This document shows, in pieces, positions 9,098 to 18,391 of a DNA stretch of 64,000 bases. Where the stretch lies: assembly GCA_023206055.1 (NCBI GenBank), contig CP065367.1, forward strand, positions 806,001-870,000. The letters are read 5' to 3'. Below the pieces are notes generated by a model. That model made no database searches. It worked only from the letters and a program-made list of their open reading frames with translations, and was not told the DNA's origin. Every line of letters begins with the position of its first letter. Position 1 is the stretch's first letter. Made by a program: the position numbers and the translations under genes. Source of the stretch: Vibrio cyclitrophicus. Lineage in GTDB: Bacteria > Pseudomonadota > Gammaproteobacteria > Enterobacterales > Vibrionaceae.

Positions 9098-9565
9098 TTA
9101 TGACTCATCTAAGTTCACTGCGGTACTAAACTTCACCGTTCTCATTGATACAGAGGTGTGGAACTTTCGAATGTTTAAGTCTTTACGCAGCACCCGCTCC
9201 ACAAAATCTTCATATGCTTGAATGTCTTTGACCGTAACAATCAACATGAAGTCAAAGCTGCCGGAAATCTGATAACACTGAGTAACTTCCGCAGCCTTTG
9301 AAATAGAGTGGCGAAATATCTGATAGATATCCCCTCGATCTCGCTCCATTTCCACAGACACAACCAAAGTCATCTTACTGCCAGTAAGCTCAGGATTGAT
9401 GATAGACACATCACCCACGATCACGCCTTCTTCTCTCAGGCGCTTCACTCGCTTCAAGCAAGCAGGCGGTGATAAGCCAACAATCTCCGCCAGTGCTTGA
9501 TTAGGAATTCGGTTGTTCTTTTGAAGCTCTACCAGAATGCTTCGATCTATACGGTCTATTTCCAT
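9098..9565 (-). CDS. Lrp/AsnC-family transcriptional regulator
   Basis: A 155-residue Lrp/AsnC regulator. It has an N-terminal winged helix-turn-helix (IDRSILVELQKNNRIPNQAL, then AEIVGLSPPACLKRVKRLRE) and a C-terminal RAM/AsnC ligand domain (YQISGSFDFMLIVTVKDIQAY). The family senses amino acids or related small molecules and often acts on a divergent neighbour. Here the neighbour is the membrane protein at 9707, separated by 141 AT-rich bases, which is its most likely target. Ligand unknown. Confidence 0.92.
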   Translation of the reverse strand: MEIDRIDRSILVELQKNNRIPNQALAEIVGLSPPACLKRVKRLREEGVIVGDVSIINPELTGSKMTLVVSVEMERDRGDIYQIFRHSISKAAEVTQCYQISGSFDFMLIVTVKDIQAYEDFVERVLRKDLNIRKFHTSVSMRTVKFSTAVNLDES

Positions 9566-9706
9566 AATTTCTTAGAACCATAGTTTTGTTACTTATAATT
9601 TCCAATACTACGATAATTAAAAAATCTCATGCAACTTTACAAAGCCATTTCAAAATTACGATCACAACAATCGCGATAAAATCTTCTCATACAACACAAT
9701 CGAATA

Positions 9707-10684
9707 ATGGTCGTAACAATGAAATTCACTTATCAATTTTTTAAAGAACTCCTTAAAGAGATTTTCGATGTCACATCGACGCTGTTTCGAATCATGATTC
9801 CAATCATCATCGTGATAAAAGTGATCGAAGAGCTCGGCGGTATCGTGATTCTTAGCGAATGGTTAAGCCCTATAATGGAAAGCGTTGGCTTGCCAAAAGA
9901 GATGGGCTTGGTATGGGCAACCACCATACTCACTAACATCTATGCTGGGTTAATCATTCTCATCAGTTCCGATGTTCCCCTTACTGTCGCTCAAGCCTCC
10001 GTATTAGGCAGCATGATGCTTCTCGCCCATTCACTGCCAATCGAAGGTGCAATAGCCAAAAAAGCAGGCGTGAGTTGGTTGGCGACCTTATCAGTCAGAG
10101 TTGGCGGCAGCTTGGTATTAGCATGGCTGCTGAACCTCAGTTATCAATATGGTGACTTACTCAACTACCCCGCGACTGTACTTTGGCAACCGGAAGTATC
10201 AACGGATACAAGTTACCTCACCTGGGCATTGGATCAGCTTAAGAGTTTTGCGGTTATCTTTATGGTGATCTCAGCACTATTACTGCTACTCAAGATTTTA
10301 AAGCTTGTCGGAATTGAAAAACTGATGGCAGTAATATTGAGACCATTCTTGAGGTTATTGGGAATCAGCAAAGACGCGACCAACCTAACCATCATAGGGA
10401 TTACTCTTGGCCTTTCGTTTGGGGGCGGACTATTAATCAATGAAGCGAAAAAGGGACACATCTCCGCAAGAGACGTATTCACAGCAATCATGTTGCTCAA
10501 CCTACTCCACAGCCTGATAGAAGATACTTTGTTGATCCTGCTGATAGGAGCCGATTTCTACACCATATTCTGGGGAAGGCTCGTATTCTCAGTACTCGTT
10601 ATCGCTTTGATATCTAACGTCATCAAGCGTATCAACCCAAGTGTTTGTGAGCGATACTTTTATCGCGATGTATCCCAATCTTAG
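9707..10684 (+). CDS. Nucleoside-recognition (Gate) domain inner-membrane protein
   Basis: A 325-residue membrane protein built from two similar halves of hydrophobic helices. Each half carries a segment like those of Gate/nucleoside-recognition proteins (IMIPIIIVIKVIEELGGI; later LGLSFGGGLLINEAKKGHI). Proteins of this kind are assigned as permeases, in some cases with proposed roles in nucleoside or amino-acid transport, but the substrate here is unknown. An in-frame ATG at 9719 is an alternative start, and neither start has a good ribosome-binding site. It is divergent from the Lrp/AsnC regulator, which probably controls it. It is followed by a clear terminator. Confidence 0.8.
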   Translation: MVVTMKFTYQFFKELLKEIFDVTSTLFRIMIPIIIVIKVIEELGGIVILSEWLSPIMESVGLPKEMGLVWATTILTNIYAGLIILISSDVPLTVAQASVLGSMMLLAHSLPIEGAIAKKAGVSWLATLSVRVGGSLVLAWLLNLSYQYGDLLNYPATVLWQPEVSTDTSYLTWALDQLKSFAVIFMVISALLLLLKILKLVGIEKLMAVILRPFLRLLGISKDATNLTIIGITLGLSFGGGLLINEAKKGHISARDVFTAIMLLNLLHSLIEDTLLILLIGADFYTIFWGRLVFSVLVIALISNVIKRINPSVCERYFYRDVSQS

Positions 10685-10713
10685 AAGCGCTAAACACTCG
10701 CTTACCTGTTACG

Positions 10714-10738
10714 AAAGAGCCTAAACTTGGGCTCTTTT
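10714..10738 (+). terminator. Terminator of the Gate-domain gene
   Basis: AAAGAGCC / GGCTCTTT stem with an 8-base loop and a run of T, 30 bases past the stop codon at 10684. Confidence 0.85.
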
Positions 10739-10740
10739 TA

Positions 10741-11187
10741 CTCTTCCATAGCCCCGTATCGCAGTTCCAACGTGAAGTCCCCCTTCGTGAAGCCCTTAAA
10801 ATCATGCTTGAACAACTAATTAATACTATTTCTCGTGAAAATAATTTGAGAATGAGTATTTACTAATCACTCAATTATTACGTGCATTTATTAAACATAA
10901 AAAATAGGACATCGATTTAGTTAATAAATCTCCGACACCTTATATAAAGCACTCTCCAGCATAGTAACCATAATCCTAACATTGTTATTAATCATTAAGA
11001 CTATCAATTATTAATGCATCCAAACTCACTAAATAACTGACAATAAAATAAATAGTCGATCTTATTTGATATTAACTCTTAATGTTGAAAGCGGAACGGA
11101 TAATGATTTGTGATAATTATCAGTTTGATTGGTTAATTTTATAAATATATTTTGTTACATAATCAAAAATGATGGCTTGATATAAAA
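10741..11187. other. AT-rich intergenic region upstream of the protease pair
   Basis: No convincing gene was found. The stretch is markedly AT-rich. It holds a perfect 12-base palindrome, TGATAATTATCA, at 11111-11122, 66 bases before the small secreted protein. That could be an operator; it is somewhat like LuxR/HapR and Fur half-sites, but the match is not specific enough to name the protein. PrtV-type proteases are known to be quorum-regulated through HapR in V. cholerae. Whether that holds here is inference. Confidence 0.45.
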
Positions 11188-11466
11188 ATGTCACACAAAA
11201 CAATGGCTTTAATGGTTCTACTTTTCTCCTCACTGTCACAGGCTTCCACCACTGAGAATGATGAACTGTTGCTCAAGTCATTGATTGAAAGAGGCGTTAT
11301 TTGTCCCGGCTTAACCTACGAGGACAACCGCGAAGCTTTACGTATCTATCTCAACGCAAAGCAAGTGAAAGGCCGTCAGTTTGATTTGAAAAATAAGCAA
11401 GAAATAGAAAGTACTAATGAGTCTAGTAATACAAACGAGATAGAAAGAAAAAAACGAGTTAACTAA
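11188..11466 (+). CDS. Small secreted protein resembling the N-terminal propeptide of the adjacent M6 protease
   Basis: A 92-residue protein with a clear signal peptide (residues 1-19, LLFSSLSQA cleavage region) and a charged C-terminal tail. Residues 25-59 (ELLLKSLIERGV ... NREALRIYLNAK) line up with residues 34-67 of the protease encoded 114 bases downstream (DKLIEMLVRQGL ... HDALDRYLKNK). They share the L..L..RG/QG, AL and YL..K spacing. No terminator is evident between the two genes, so they are probably co-transcribed. A free copy of a propeptide-like segment could act as inhibitor or folding helper. That function is inference; I do not know a named family. Confidence 0.65.
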   Translation: MSHKTMALMVLLFSSLSQASTTENDELLLKSLIERGVICPGLTYEDNREALRIYLNAKQVKGRQFDLKNKQEIESTNESSNTNEIERKKRVN

Positions 11467-11580
11467 TAAACGTCAGATACCTAAAACACCAAAAGAGTGT
11501 ATTAAGCCAAACTCGGACAACCATTCTGAATAAGGCGAGTTGATTCTGATATCGACATGGAAATACAAAAAGGAAATGTA

Positions 11581-14337
11581 ATGAAGATAATGAGAAAAAC
11601 ATTGCTAGCTTCAGCAATGCTTACTCTATTTAGCGTCAGTAGTTATGCTAAAACACCGATTGATTTAGGTGTTGTTAATGAAGACAAACTAATTGAAATG
11701 CTAGTAAGACAAGGCTTAGTCGAACAAGACGCAAGTGATATTGCAAAACACGATGCTCTTGACCGTTATTTAAAGAACAAGCTCAACTCTGGCTTTAAAG
11801 GCGATGCCCAGTTCGGTAAAAAAGCATTAGAGCAACGAGCGAAAATACTCAAAGCCATCGAAAAAGGGTCTGGCGTTAAAAAAGCGAGCGTCTTTGCTTT
11901 GGAAGTCGGCACCAAGCGTACCGATAAAGTGCTCGCGCTATTGGTTGATTTCCCGGATTTGAACTGGGATGACAACAAGCTAACCGAAGAGCACACGCAA
12001 ATGCTCTACGAGAGCTACAACCCAGAACATTATCAAGAATTGTTGTTTTCTAATTCGGGTTACACAGGGCCAAATGGCGAAAACCTAATTTCGATGCGCC
12101 AATATTACCAAAATGAATCGGGTGACAGTTACAGCGTTGCGGGCCAAGCTGCGGGTTGGTATCGCGCCTCGAAACCTGCGTCTTTCTATGGTGGTAACTC
12201 CCCGACTACCGACAATGACTTGAACGCACAAGAACTGGTTCGTGAAGCGCTAAATCAATTGGCTCAAGATCCGAGCATCAACCTCGCGGATTACGACATC
12301 GAAGATCGTTACGATTACGACGGCGATGGAAACTTCCGTGAACCCGATGGCGTGATTGATCACCTAATGGTGTTTCACGCATCCGTAGGTGAAGAAGCCG
12401 GTGGTGGTGTTTTAGGCCCTGATGCAATCTGGTCTCATCGATTCAACCTTGGTCGCACACATGTGTTAGAAGGCACCTCTAGCTCGCTTCCAGACCGCTT
12501 TAATGGCCAATACGCAGCATTTGATTACACGATTCAGCCGATTGATGCGGCAGCGGGTGTTTGTGCTCACGAATATGGTCACGATTTAGGTCTGCCAGAC
12601 GAGTACGACACGCAATACACAGGCAAAGGTGAGCCCGTTTCATACTGGTCTATCATGTCTTCTGGCAGCTGGGCCGGTCAAATTGGTGGTACTCAACCAA
12701 CCGCATTCAGTTCTTGGGCAAAACACTTCCTACAGAAGTCGATTGGTGGTCGTTGGATTAACGATGATCAAATCTCAATTGATGACCTAGAAGACAACCC
12801 ACAGGTTTATACGCTGTTCCAAACCACGGACAACAGCCGTCCGAACATGATTAAAGTGGATCTTCCAGAGAAACAAATCGAGGGTTTGAAACCGTTTGCT
12901 GGTGAGTACTCTTTCCACTCTCAAAAAGGCGATGACCTAAAAAGCAGCATGACTCGTAAGCTGTTGATTCCAGAGGGTAACTCAGCGCTGCTTTCATTCA
13001 AAACTTGGTACGAAATCGAGAAAGATTACGACTTTGCACGCGTACTCGTGAATGGACAAGCCATCGTAGGCAATATCACCTCAATGGATGACCCATACAA
13101 CACGGGTCTAGTCCCTGCGATTGGTGGTGAGTCTGGCGGTTGGATTGATGCTGAGTTTGACGTTTCACAATGGACAGGCCAAGAAGTAGAGCTTTCGTTT
13201 GAGTACATCACAGATGGTGGCTTGGCGATGGAAGGTTTCTATCTAGATAACCTTACTGTGGTTGTCGATGGTGACGTAACCGAGATAGACGATGGTGAAA
13301 GCAACTCCACCTTTGCCCTTAATGGCTACAAGCTCAGTAATGGATTCCATCAAGCCCAGCACTACTACCTACTGCAATGGCGCAGCCACATGGATGTTGA
13401 TGAAGGCCTAGCTAACATCAAACGCATGGGTCAATTGATGTCGTTCGATCCGGGCCTGATCATTTGGTATGTCGACGAATCTCTTACCGATAACTGGGTT
13501 GGCAAACACCCAGGTGAAGGTTGGTTAGGTGTTGTAGACGCAGACCAAAATGCCATGGTATGGGAAAACTCAGGCGAAGTTGCTCAAACTCGCTACCAAG
13601 TTCGAGATGCTGCGTTCTCACTCAAAGATCACACGCCAATGCGACTTGTAAACAGTGACAATGACGTACTTGAAGACACCAGTTTGGTGAGTAATGCCAG
13701 TTTCTCTGACGACCAAGATTACACATCACCTCAAGCACCCGATTCAGGGCGTATCCTGACTGAATTTGGTTTAGCGGTTGATATTGTCAATCAGAGTGAC
13801 AACAACGAATACGGCGTAGTGCGCTTATCTAAAGTAAGCCAACACAACATCACGCCGACTGCGAACTTCGAGCTTAACGTTAATGGTCTCAATGTTTCTG
13901 CAAGCAACTTCAGTTCTGACCAAGACGGTGAAATTACTCGCTACCTATGGGACTTTGGTAACGGTGCAACAAGCAACGAAATGGCACCAACTTGGTCTTA
14001 CGAGCAAGCCGGTGATTACACGGTGAGCTTGACTGTTGTCGACGACAAAGGCGCCACTGATTCGTTCAGCTCTGTAGTGAATGTTGAATCTCCAAACGCC
14101 CTACCGCAAGCAAGTGCGAAGTACATCCACTTGGGACGTTGGGTAACCATGTGGTCAACAAGCTCAGACAGTGATGGTCGTATCGTTGATACTGAATGGA
14201 CGCTTCCAAATGGAAAAGTGAAACGAGGTCGCACATACACTTCTATCTTCCCTTCATACGGGAAACATGAGGTGACCTTGAAGGTAATCGATGACCAAGG
14301 CGGGATTACGACTAAGACCATTATGGTCGACCTATAA
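11581..14337 (+). CDS. prtV: PrtV-like M6 (immune inhibitor A) secreted metalloprotease with two PKD domains
   Basis: Secreted zinc metalloprotease of the M6 family. From the ATG at 11581, preceded by AAAAGGA, it is 918 residues, the length of V. cholerae PrtV. An ATG at 11557 in the same frame has no such site. Order: signal peptide 1-23, propeptide to about 100, catalytic domain with HEYGHDLGLPDEYD (zinc ligands H330 and H334, catalytic E331) and a downstream SIMSSGSW Met-turn, a middle domain, then two PKD domains at about 757-837 and 838-918. PrtV acts on host matrix and blood proteins and protects the cell from grazers; that is family knowledge. Named by similarity of architecture and length. 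Confidence 0.92.
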   Translation: MKIMRKTLLASAMLTLFSVSSYAKTPIDLGVVNEDKLIEMLVRQGLVEQDASDIAKHDALDRYLKNKLNSGFKGDAQFGKKALEQRAKILKAIEKGSGVKKASVFALEVGTKRTDKVLALLVDFPDLNWDDNKLTEEHTQMLYESYNPEHYQELLFSNSGYTGPNGENLISMRQYYQNESGDSYSVAGQAAGWYRASKPASFYGGNSPTTDNDLNAQELVREALNQLAQDPSINLADYDIEDRYDYDGDGNFREPDGVIDHLMVFHASVGEEAGGGVLGPDAIWSHRFNLGRTHVLEGTSSSLPDRFNGQYAAFDYTIQPIDAAAGVCAHEYGHDLGLPDEYDTQYTGKGEPVSYWSIMSSGSWAGQIGGTQPTAFSSWAKHFLQKSIGGRWINDDQISIDDLEDNPQVYTLFQTTDNSRPNMIKVDLPEKQIEGLKPFAGEYSFHSQKGDDLKSSMTRKLLIPEGNSALLSFKTWYEIEKDYDFARVLVNGQAIVGNITSMDDPYNTGLVPAIGGESGGWIDAEFDVSQWTGQEVELSFEYITDGGLAMEGFYLDNLTVVVDGDVTEIDDGESNSTFALNGYKLSNGFHQAQHYYLLQWRSHMDVDEGLANIKRMGQLMSFDPGLIIWYVDESLTDNWVGKHPGEGWLGVVDADQNAMVWENSGEVAQTRYQVRDAAFSLKDHTPMRLVNSDNDVLEDTSLVSNASFSDDQDYTSPQAPDSGRILTEFGLAVDIVNQSDNNEYGVVRLSKVSQHNITPTANFELNVNGLNVSASNFSSDQDGEITRYLWDFGNGATSNEMAPTWSYEQAGDYTVSLTVVDDKGATDSFSSVVNVESPNALPQASAKYIHLGRWVTMWSTSSDSDGRIVDTEWTLPNGKVKRGRTYTSIFPSYGKHEVTLKVIDDQGGITTKTIMVDL

Positions 14338-14409
14338 TTCGCTCCAACCTCAAGTCATTGAAATAAGTACGTAACCAATAACGAGCGTACTGATAAACCA
14401 AGCTTAAGT

Positions 14410-14447
14410 ACTGTTGTCATAGGATATAAGCCAAGACAGCAGTTTTA
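14410..14447 (+). terminator. Possible weak terminator after the M6 protease
   Basis: ACTGTTGTC can pair with GACAGCAGT (one G-T pair) across a loop of about 16 bases, followed by TTTT. It lies 72 bases past the protease stop and just before the insertion sequence. Confidence 0.4.
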
Positions 14448-14516
14448 AGAAAACGTTATTATTTAAGCCGTAAGCAAAAGCCCTACCGACATGGTATAAT
14501 GCCGTTCGGATAAGCA

Positions 14517-15839
14517 TTACTGCTTGAACCTAAACGGATATTTGGCTGGAACAAAGAGGACTGAACGTGGAAACGTTCGGTCCTTTCTTTTATCTGGAAG
14601 AATGAAGTGACTCAGACTTTCTCTCATCCTTTTAAGTTTGACTGGTAGGGTTCCGTCTGGACTTAAAGCTAACCAACGTAACTGAGCATCTATAAGGTTA
14701 ATTGCAGCAGTAAAGCTTACCCTAGTTGCTCGAACCCCGGCTTCTGAAGCTATCTTAACCATCTCTAATCGCACTAAGTTATAGGCGAGTAATACGCCCC
14801 AAAGCTCTTGCTTCACACCGGCAGAAAAACGACTTCGTAAAGTGACGTGGCTTTGCAGTTGAGTCTGTTTTATTTCACCATAACCCTCTTCAATCTCCCA
14901 GCGTTGCCAATAAATACGCAGCAAGCTTTCTAGCGAGTATTTACTAGGGTCTGTAAGTGAAGTAATAAAACCTTTTATCTCACCTTTTGGCTCTTGATAT
15001 AAGACTAATCTGGCCTCCCAACGTGCGGGTAAATTTGGGTTCTGCCGTTGAGCTTGAGGAGAGATAGGCATTGAAATGAGCATATCGTTCTCAGCATATT
15101 TCTCCAACACTTCATAGCGTAGCTTACGTTTTGCAGGCATTAACCAGTGAGCATTTTCCGCACTCTCTTGCCACGACAACAAAAGGTCTGCCGAGAAATA
15201 ACAACGATCAAATAAGGTCAATGAGTGTGCGGGGATATCATTGAATAGGCGCTTGGCTAGGGTCGTTTCACCGACATGACAACCATCAAAAGCTGCCCCC
15301 ATAATCATTCGTGTTTCTGTTGACATCAAAGCGACTAAACGAAGTTGAGGGTAAGGTTTCAATTTTTTAGAGATGAACCCAAATTCTTCAGCGTTCTCTG
15401 TGGAATCTTGACACCTAAATGTTGTCCCATCGACAGCAAGAACATTAAGCCCTAAGTCTTTGTCTTGTTGAAGGATATCTTCGCGCCAAGCCTTTACCGT
15501 TGTGTGAAACAGAGCCGCTAACGGACTCTCATCTAGACGTCGGCGTGAATCAGTTAGGACACTGGGTGCAACACGAGACCAACTATCTTCAGGTTTAGGC
15601 TGAAGTGCGATGTCTAATGAACTGCATACCTCTTTGATAGACATGTTGCGTTGCAGTCCCATCCAAATAACTAACCAGACAGCTTGCTGAGCGGGAAGTC
15701 GGCGTCGTCTTATGCTCGCTTTATTGGTTTCAAGAAGAGCTTGTTCTATCCACTCAATCTGAATGGCGTCGACGACAGATTCATAATTGTCGGCATCTTC
15801 AATGGTCTCGTGTGCCATTGCTAATTCTTGTTCAAGCAT
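14517..15839 (-). CDS. IS4-family transposase
   Basis: A DDE transposase of 440 residues with no frameshift, so probably active. The first two acidic residues are in LAVDGTTFRC and TLFDRCYFSADLL. The glutamate lies in YWQRWEIEEGYGEIK, an exact fit to the IS4 signature Y-(2)-R-(3)-E-(6)-K. The N-terminal part (RRRRLPAQQAVWLVIWMGLQ) is typical of the IS4 N-terminal domain. Its start codon lies directly behind a hairpin that covers the likely ribosome-binding site. Confidence 0.95.
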   Translation of the reverse strand: MLEQELAMAHETIEDADNYESVVDAIQIEWIEQALLETNKASIRRRRLPAQQAVWLVIWMGLQRNMSIKEVCSSLDIALQPKPEDSWSRVAPSVLTDSRRRLDESPLAALFHTTVKAWREDILQQDKDLGLNVLAVDGTTFRCQDSTENAEEFGFISKKLKPYPQLRLVALMSTETRMIMGAAFDGCHVGETTLAKRLFNDIPAHSLTLFDRCYFSADLLLSWQESAENAHWLMPAKRKLRYEVLEKYAENDMLISMPISPQAQRQNPNLPARWEARLVLYQEPKGEIKGFITSLTDPSKYSLESLLRIYWQRWEIEEGYGEIKQTQLQSHVTLRSRFSAGVKQELWGVLLAYNLVRLEMVKIASEAGVRATRVSFTAAINLIDAQLRWLALSPDGTLPVKLKRMRESLSHFILPDKRKDRTFPRSVLFVPAKYPFRFKQ

Positions 15840-15842
15840 AAA

Positions 15843-15872
15843 AAATCCCCATCAACATTGTTGATGAGGATT
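15843..15872 (-). promoter_or_regulatory. Hairpin plus T-run directly before the transposase start
   Basis: On the minus strand AATCCTCATCAACA pairs with TGTTGATGGGGATT, then TTTT and the start codon. The only ribosome-binding-like purine run (GGGGA) lies inside the stem, and the T-run makes the element look like an intrinsic terminator. Either way it should limit transposase made from outside transcripts. Confidence 0.65.
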
Positions 15873-16012
15873 ATCTTCTAACTGCAGGATCGTTCAAGTC
15901 TTCTTAAACGATCGGCATTATACCGACATGGTAGGGCTTTTTATTTGTCTTTATTCCAAGGAATCGTAATTTGCTCTCAGCAATAGATTTACTGATTCAC
16001 ACTCGATACTCG

Positions 16013-17188
16013 TTATACAGGCTGCTTTTGAATGCGTGATTTACGTGCGCTGAACGCGAACAGTAAGATAACCGCTAACACGAATGGTAATACGTAGATA
16101 TTTAGGTTCTGCCACCTTGCAGTCGATTCTAGCCAACCAGATAGCAATGCCGTAACGGTCACACAACCAAACACAACGAATTCATTAAATGCTTGCGCCT
16201 TAGCTTTATTTTGAGACTGATAAGACTGGCTAAACAAGCCTGTTGCAGCGATGAACATAAAGTTCCAACCGACACCAAGTACCACCAACGCCGCTCTGAA
16301 GTGCCAGATAGATTCGCCATGAATATTGATAGCAATACAAACAACAAATAATACCCCACCCGCCAAAATCATCATTCGCGAACCGAACTTCTCGATAAGT
16401 GAGCCAGTAAAAAATGCCGGAACAAACATACCCAACACGTGCCATTCAATCACACCGGCGGCCTTAGTAAAGTCGAATCCACAGCCGATCATCGCCAATG
16501 GTGTCGCCGTCATTAGAATGTTCATCACTGCATAAGCGACCATGGCTGCAAACACAGCACCGATAAAGTTAGGCGCTTTCACAATCACACTGAGAGGATC
16601 GGCTTTGGGTGCCTGACTATTAAAAGAGACTTTCGGAAATTGAATGGTTTGTAAGATGAGTAACGCAAGAATGTTCAATCCAATCAAAGAAGCAAAGGCA
16701 CCAATGTACAAACCATCTTGCGACCACTGCTGAGACATAATCGCTAAGTTCGGCCCCAGTACTGCAGCAAGAACGCCACCAGCCATCGAGATAGAAATGG
16801 CTCGATGTCGTGCATTTTCATCACACACTTCGATAGCAGCAAAGCGATAAAGCGTACCAAAGCCAATACCGATACCGAGCAAAAATGTGGCGAAGCAAAA
16901 CAAGTAAAAATGCTGCTGAGATAACGCGTAAGTAGCAAGGCTTGCCCCTGTAATACCCACGACATTACCAATGCTAAACCCTCTCTTTCGTCCTAGCTTA
17001 CCCGAAATCAAAGACGCAGGAATCGTGGCTGCCATTAAGCCTAAAAACTGCAGCGCAACGGGCAACGTAATCATACTGACACTGGGTGCAATCTGCTTGC
17101 CTATCAAGCCAATCACCGAGATCAGTAAGATATTCCCTGTCATCAACAAGGCCTGACACAGTGAGAGTAGCCAAACATTTCTATTCAT
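16013..17188 (-). CDS. MFS transporter
   Basis: A 391-residue major facilitator superfamily protein with about 12 hydrophobic segments. The family loop 2-3 motif appears as SGKLGRKRGFSIG near residue 60. A second repeat begins after a central cytoplasmic loop near residue 195 (SFNSQAPKADP). The frame is open to 17239, but the ATG at 17188 has AGGA upstream and starts cleanly (MNRNVWLLSLCQALLMTG). It is divergent from a LysR regulator. It could export a drug or metabolite or import a small solute; the substrate is not readable from the sequence. Confidence 0.88.
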   Translation of the reverse strand: MNRNVWLLSLCQALLMTGNILLISVIGLIGKQIAPSVSMITLPVALQFLGLMAATIPASLISGKLGRKRGFSIGNVVGITGASLATYALSQQHFYLFCFATFLLGIGIGFGTLYRFAAIEVCDENARHRAISISMAGGVLAAVLGPNLAIMSQQWSQDGLYIGAFASLIGLNILALLILQTIQFPKVSFNSQAPKADPLSVIVKAPNFIGAVFAAMVAYAVMNILMTATPLAMIGCGFDFTKAAGVIEWHVLGMFVPAFFTGSLIEKFGSRMMILAGGVLFVVCIAINIHGESIWHFRAALVVLGVGWNFMFIAATGLFSQSYQSQNKAKAQAFNEFVVFGCVTVTALLSGWLESTARWQNLNIYVLPFVLAVILLFAFSARKSRIQKQPV

Positions 17189-17483
17189 CTTCGTTCCTAA
17201 ATATGAGCACAGTTGGTCAATAGACCAAAAATCCAACAAAGTCGCAACACTTTGTTACTTCTAATGAACTCACGAAAGCACTCAATTAAGCAGACTGTAG
17301 TCTCGACCTGCGAACAGTATTCCACCAAAGATGCCGTGTTCTTTTCGGCTTGACGTTCTGAACATTGAAATTATCATGACTTAAGATAATAATAATTTTT
17401 TGTTATTTATAAGCTTTGTTGTTCATGAGCTTTGTTACTTGGAAAGCTCTTGGATTTATGAGCTACGGAATTTAAAGGTGAGT

Positions 17484-18374
17484 ATGATTAATCCACTTTG
17501 GCTCAATACGTTTAAGACTCTGGTTGAAGTTGGTCATTTCACCCAAACTGCAGAAAAGCTGTATATGACACAGCCAGGCGTGAGCCAACATATCAAGAAG
17601 CTGGAGCAAGCTTGCAACTGTGACCTGCTATCGCGGGAAAATAAGAGCTTCGAGCTGACCGAACAAGGTCGAATTATGTATCGTTATGCGCTTAAGCTAG
17701 AGAAAGACCAAGAAGATCTGTTCGAATCTTTGAGCTTCGATAACCCATATTCTGGGCAATGTAACGTCTCGTGTTCAGGTTCACTCTCTTTGCGTCTTTA
17801 TCCAGAATTTCTTCAACTTCAGCAGCAACACCGAGAGTTAAACATTCACCTCGAAGCAGCACCGAACCAGAAGATATTGAACGACCTGCTTCAAGGCACA
17901 ACGGATATCGGCATTGTAAGGCACTCGCCTAACGACAGTTATTACCAAAGCCAAGTGATAGGCAAAGAAGCCTTGTGTCTTATTGTGCATCACAGCCTTG
18001 CCGATCTAGAAATTACCCCACAAGTTCTGCACGAAATTGGCCTAATCGCTCACCCCGATTCGGCTCACTATCTGTCTTTGTACTTCGATCTCTGCGGGGA
18101 TAAAGATCTAGCGAACATTAACATCAACGAAATACCGACGTCTGGTTATATCAATCAGCTTCACCAGATTTTATTGCCTGTATCTAAAGGGCTGGGGTTC
18201 ACTGTATTACCCGCAGGAGCCGTTGAGCACTTTGCTGAAAGGGACAAGCTGCACGTTGTGCCGCCGAAGGTGGAAGTGGAAGAGACTTTATATTTGGTTC
18301 AAAAGCGAAACCGAAAGCTGCCACACCGATACAACACGGTGATTGATCTCATCAAGCAAAACGTCAGCCATTAG
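17484..18374 (+). CDS. LysR-family transcriptional regulator
   Basis: A 296-residue LysR protein from the ATG at 17484, which follows AAAGGTG. The frame is open to 17400, but that part does not match the family. It has an N-terminal helix-turn-helix (HFTQTAEKLYMTQPGVSQHI) and an effector-binding domain with PSVSKGLGFTVLPAGAVEHF-like features near the C-terminus (here PVSKGLGFTVLPAGAVEHF). It is divergent from the MFS gene across about 295 AT-rich bases and is its likely regulator. It converges on the hybrid kinase gene. Confidence 0.88.
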   Translation: MINPLWLNTFKTLVEVGHFTQTAEKLYMTQPGVSQHIKKLEQACNCDLLSRENKSFELTEQGRIMYRYALKLEKDQEDLFESLSFDNPYSGQCNVSCSGSLSLRLYPEFLQLQQQHRELNIHLEAAPNQKILNDLLQGTTDIGIVRHSPNDSYYQSQVIGKEALCLIVHHSLADLEITPQVLHEIGLIAHPDSAHYLSLYFDLCGDKDLANININEIPTSGYINQLHQILLPVSKGLGFTVLPAGAVEHFAERDKLHVVPPKVEVEETLYLVQKRNRKLPHRYNTVIDLIKQNVSH

Positions 18375-18391
18375 TTCAGCACATAGATAAG

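Larger units (their letters stand above)
14476..15941. mobile_element. IS4-family insertion sequence, intact
   Basis: About 1.47 kb with one transposase gene. The ends are inverted repeats. Left, 14476-14505, reads AAAAGCCCTACC, GACAT, GGTATAATGCCG. The right end on the minus strand reads AAAAGCCCTACC, ATGTC, GGTATAATGCCG. The outer and inner parts are identical and only the five-base core is flipped. I could not find a convincing target-site duplication, so the outer limit is uncertain by a few bases. It sits between the protease and MFS genes and interrupts no gene that I can see. Confidence 0.85.

Noticed and set aside
10801..10866. 20-residue frame in the AT-rich gap before the protease pair
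   Set aside because: Very short, no ribosome-binding site and a composition expected by chance.
14460..15960. Target-site duplication of the IS4 element
   Set aside because: The two flanks share only short AT-rich text around TTATTT. I could not support a real duplication, so none is listed.
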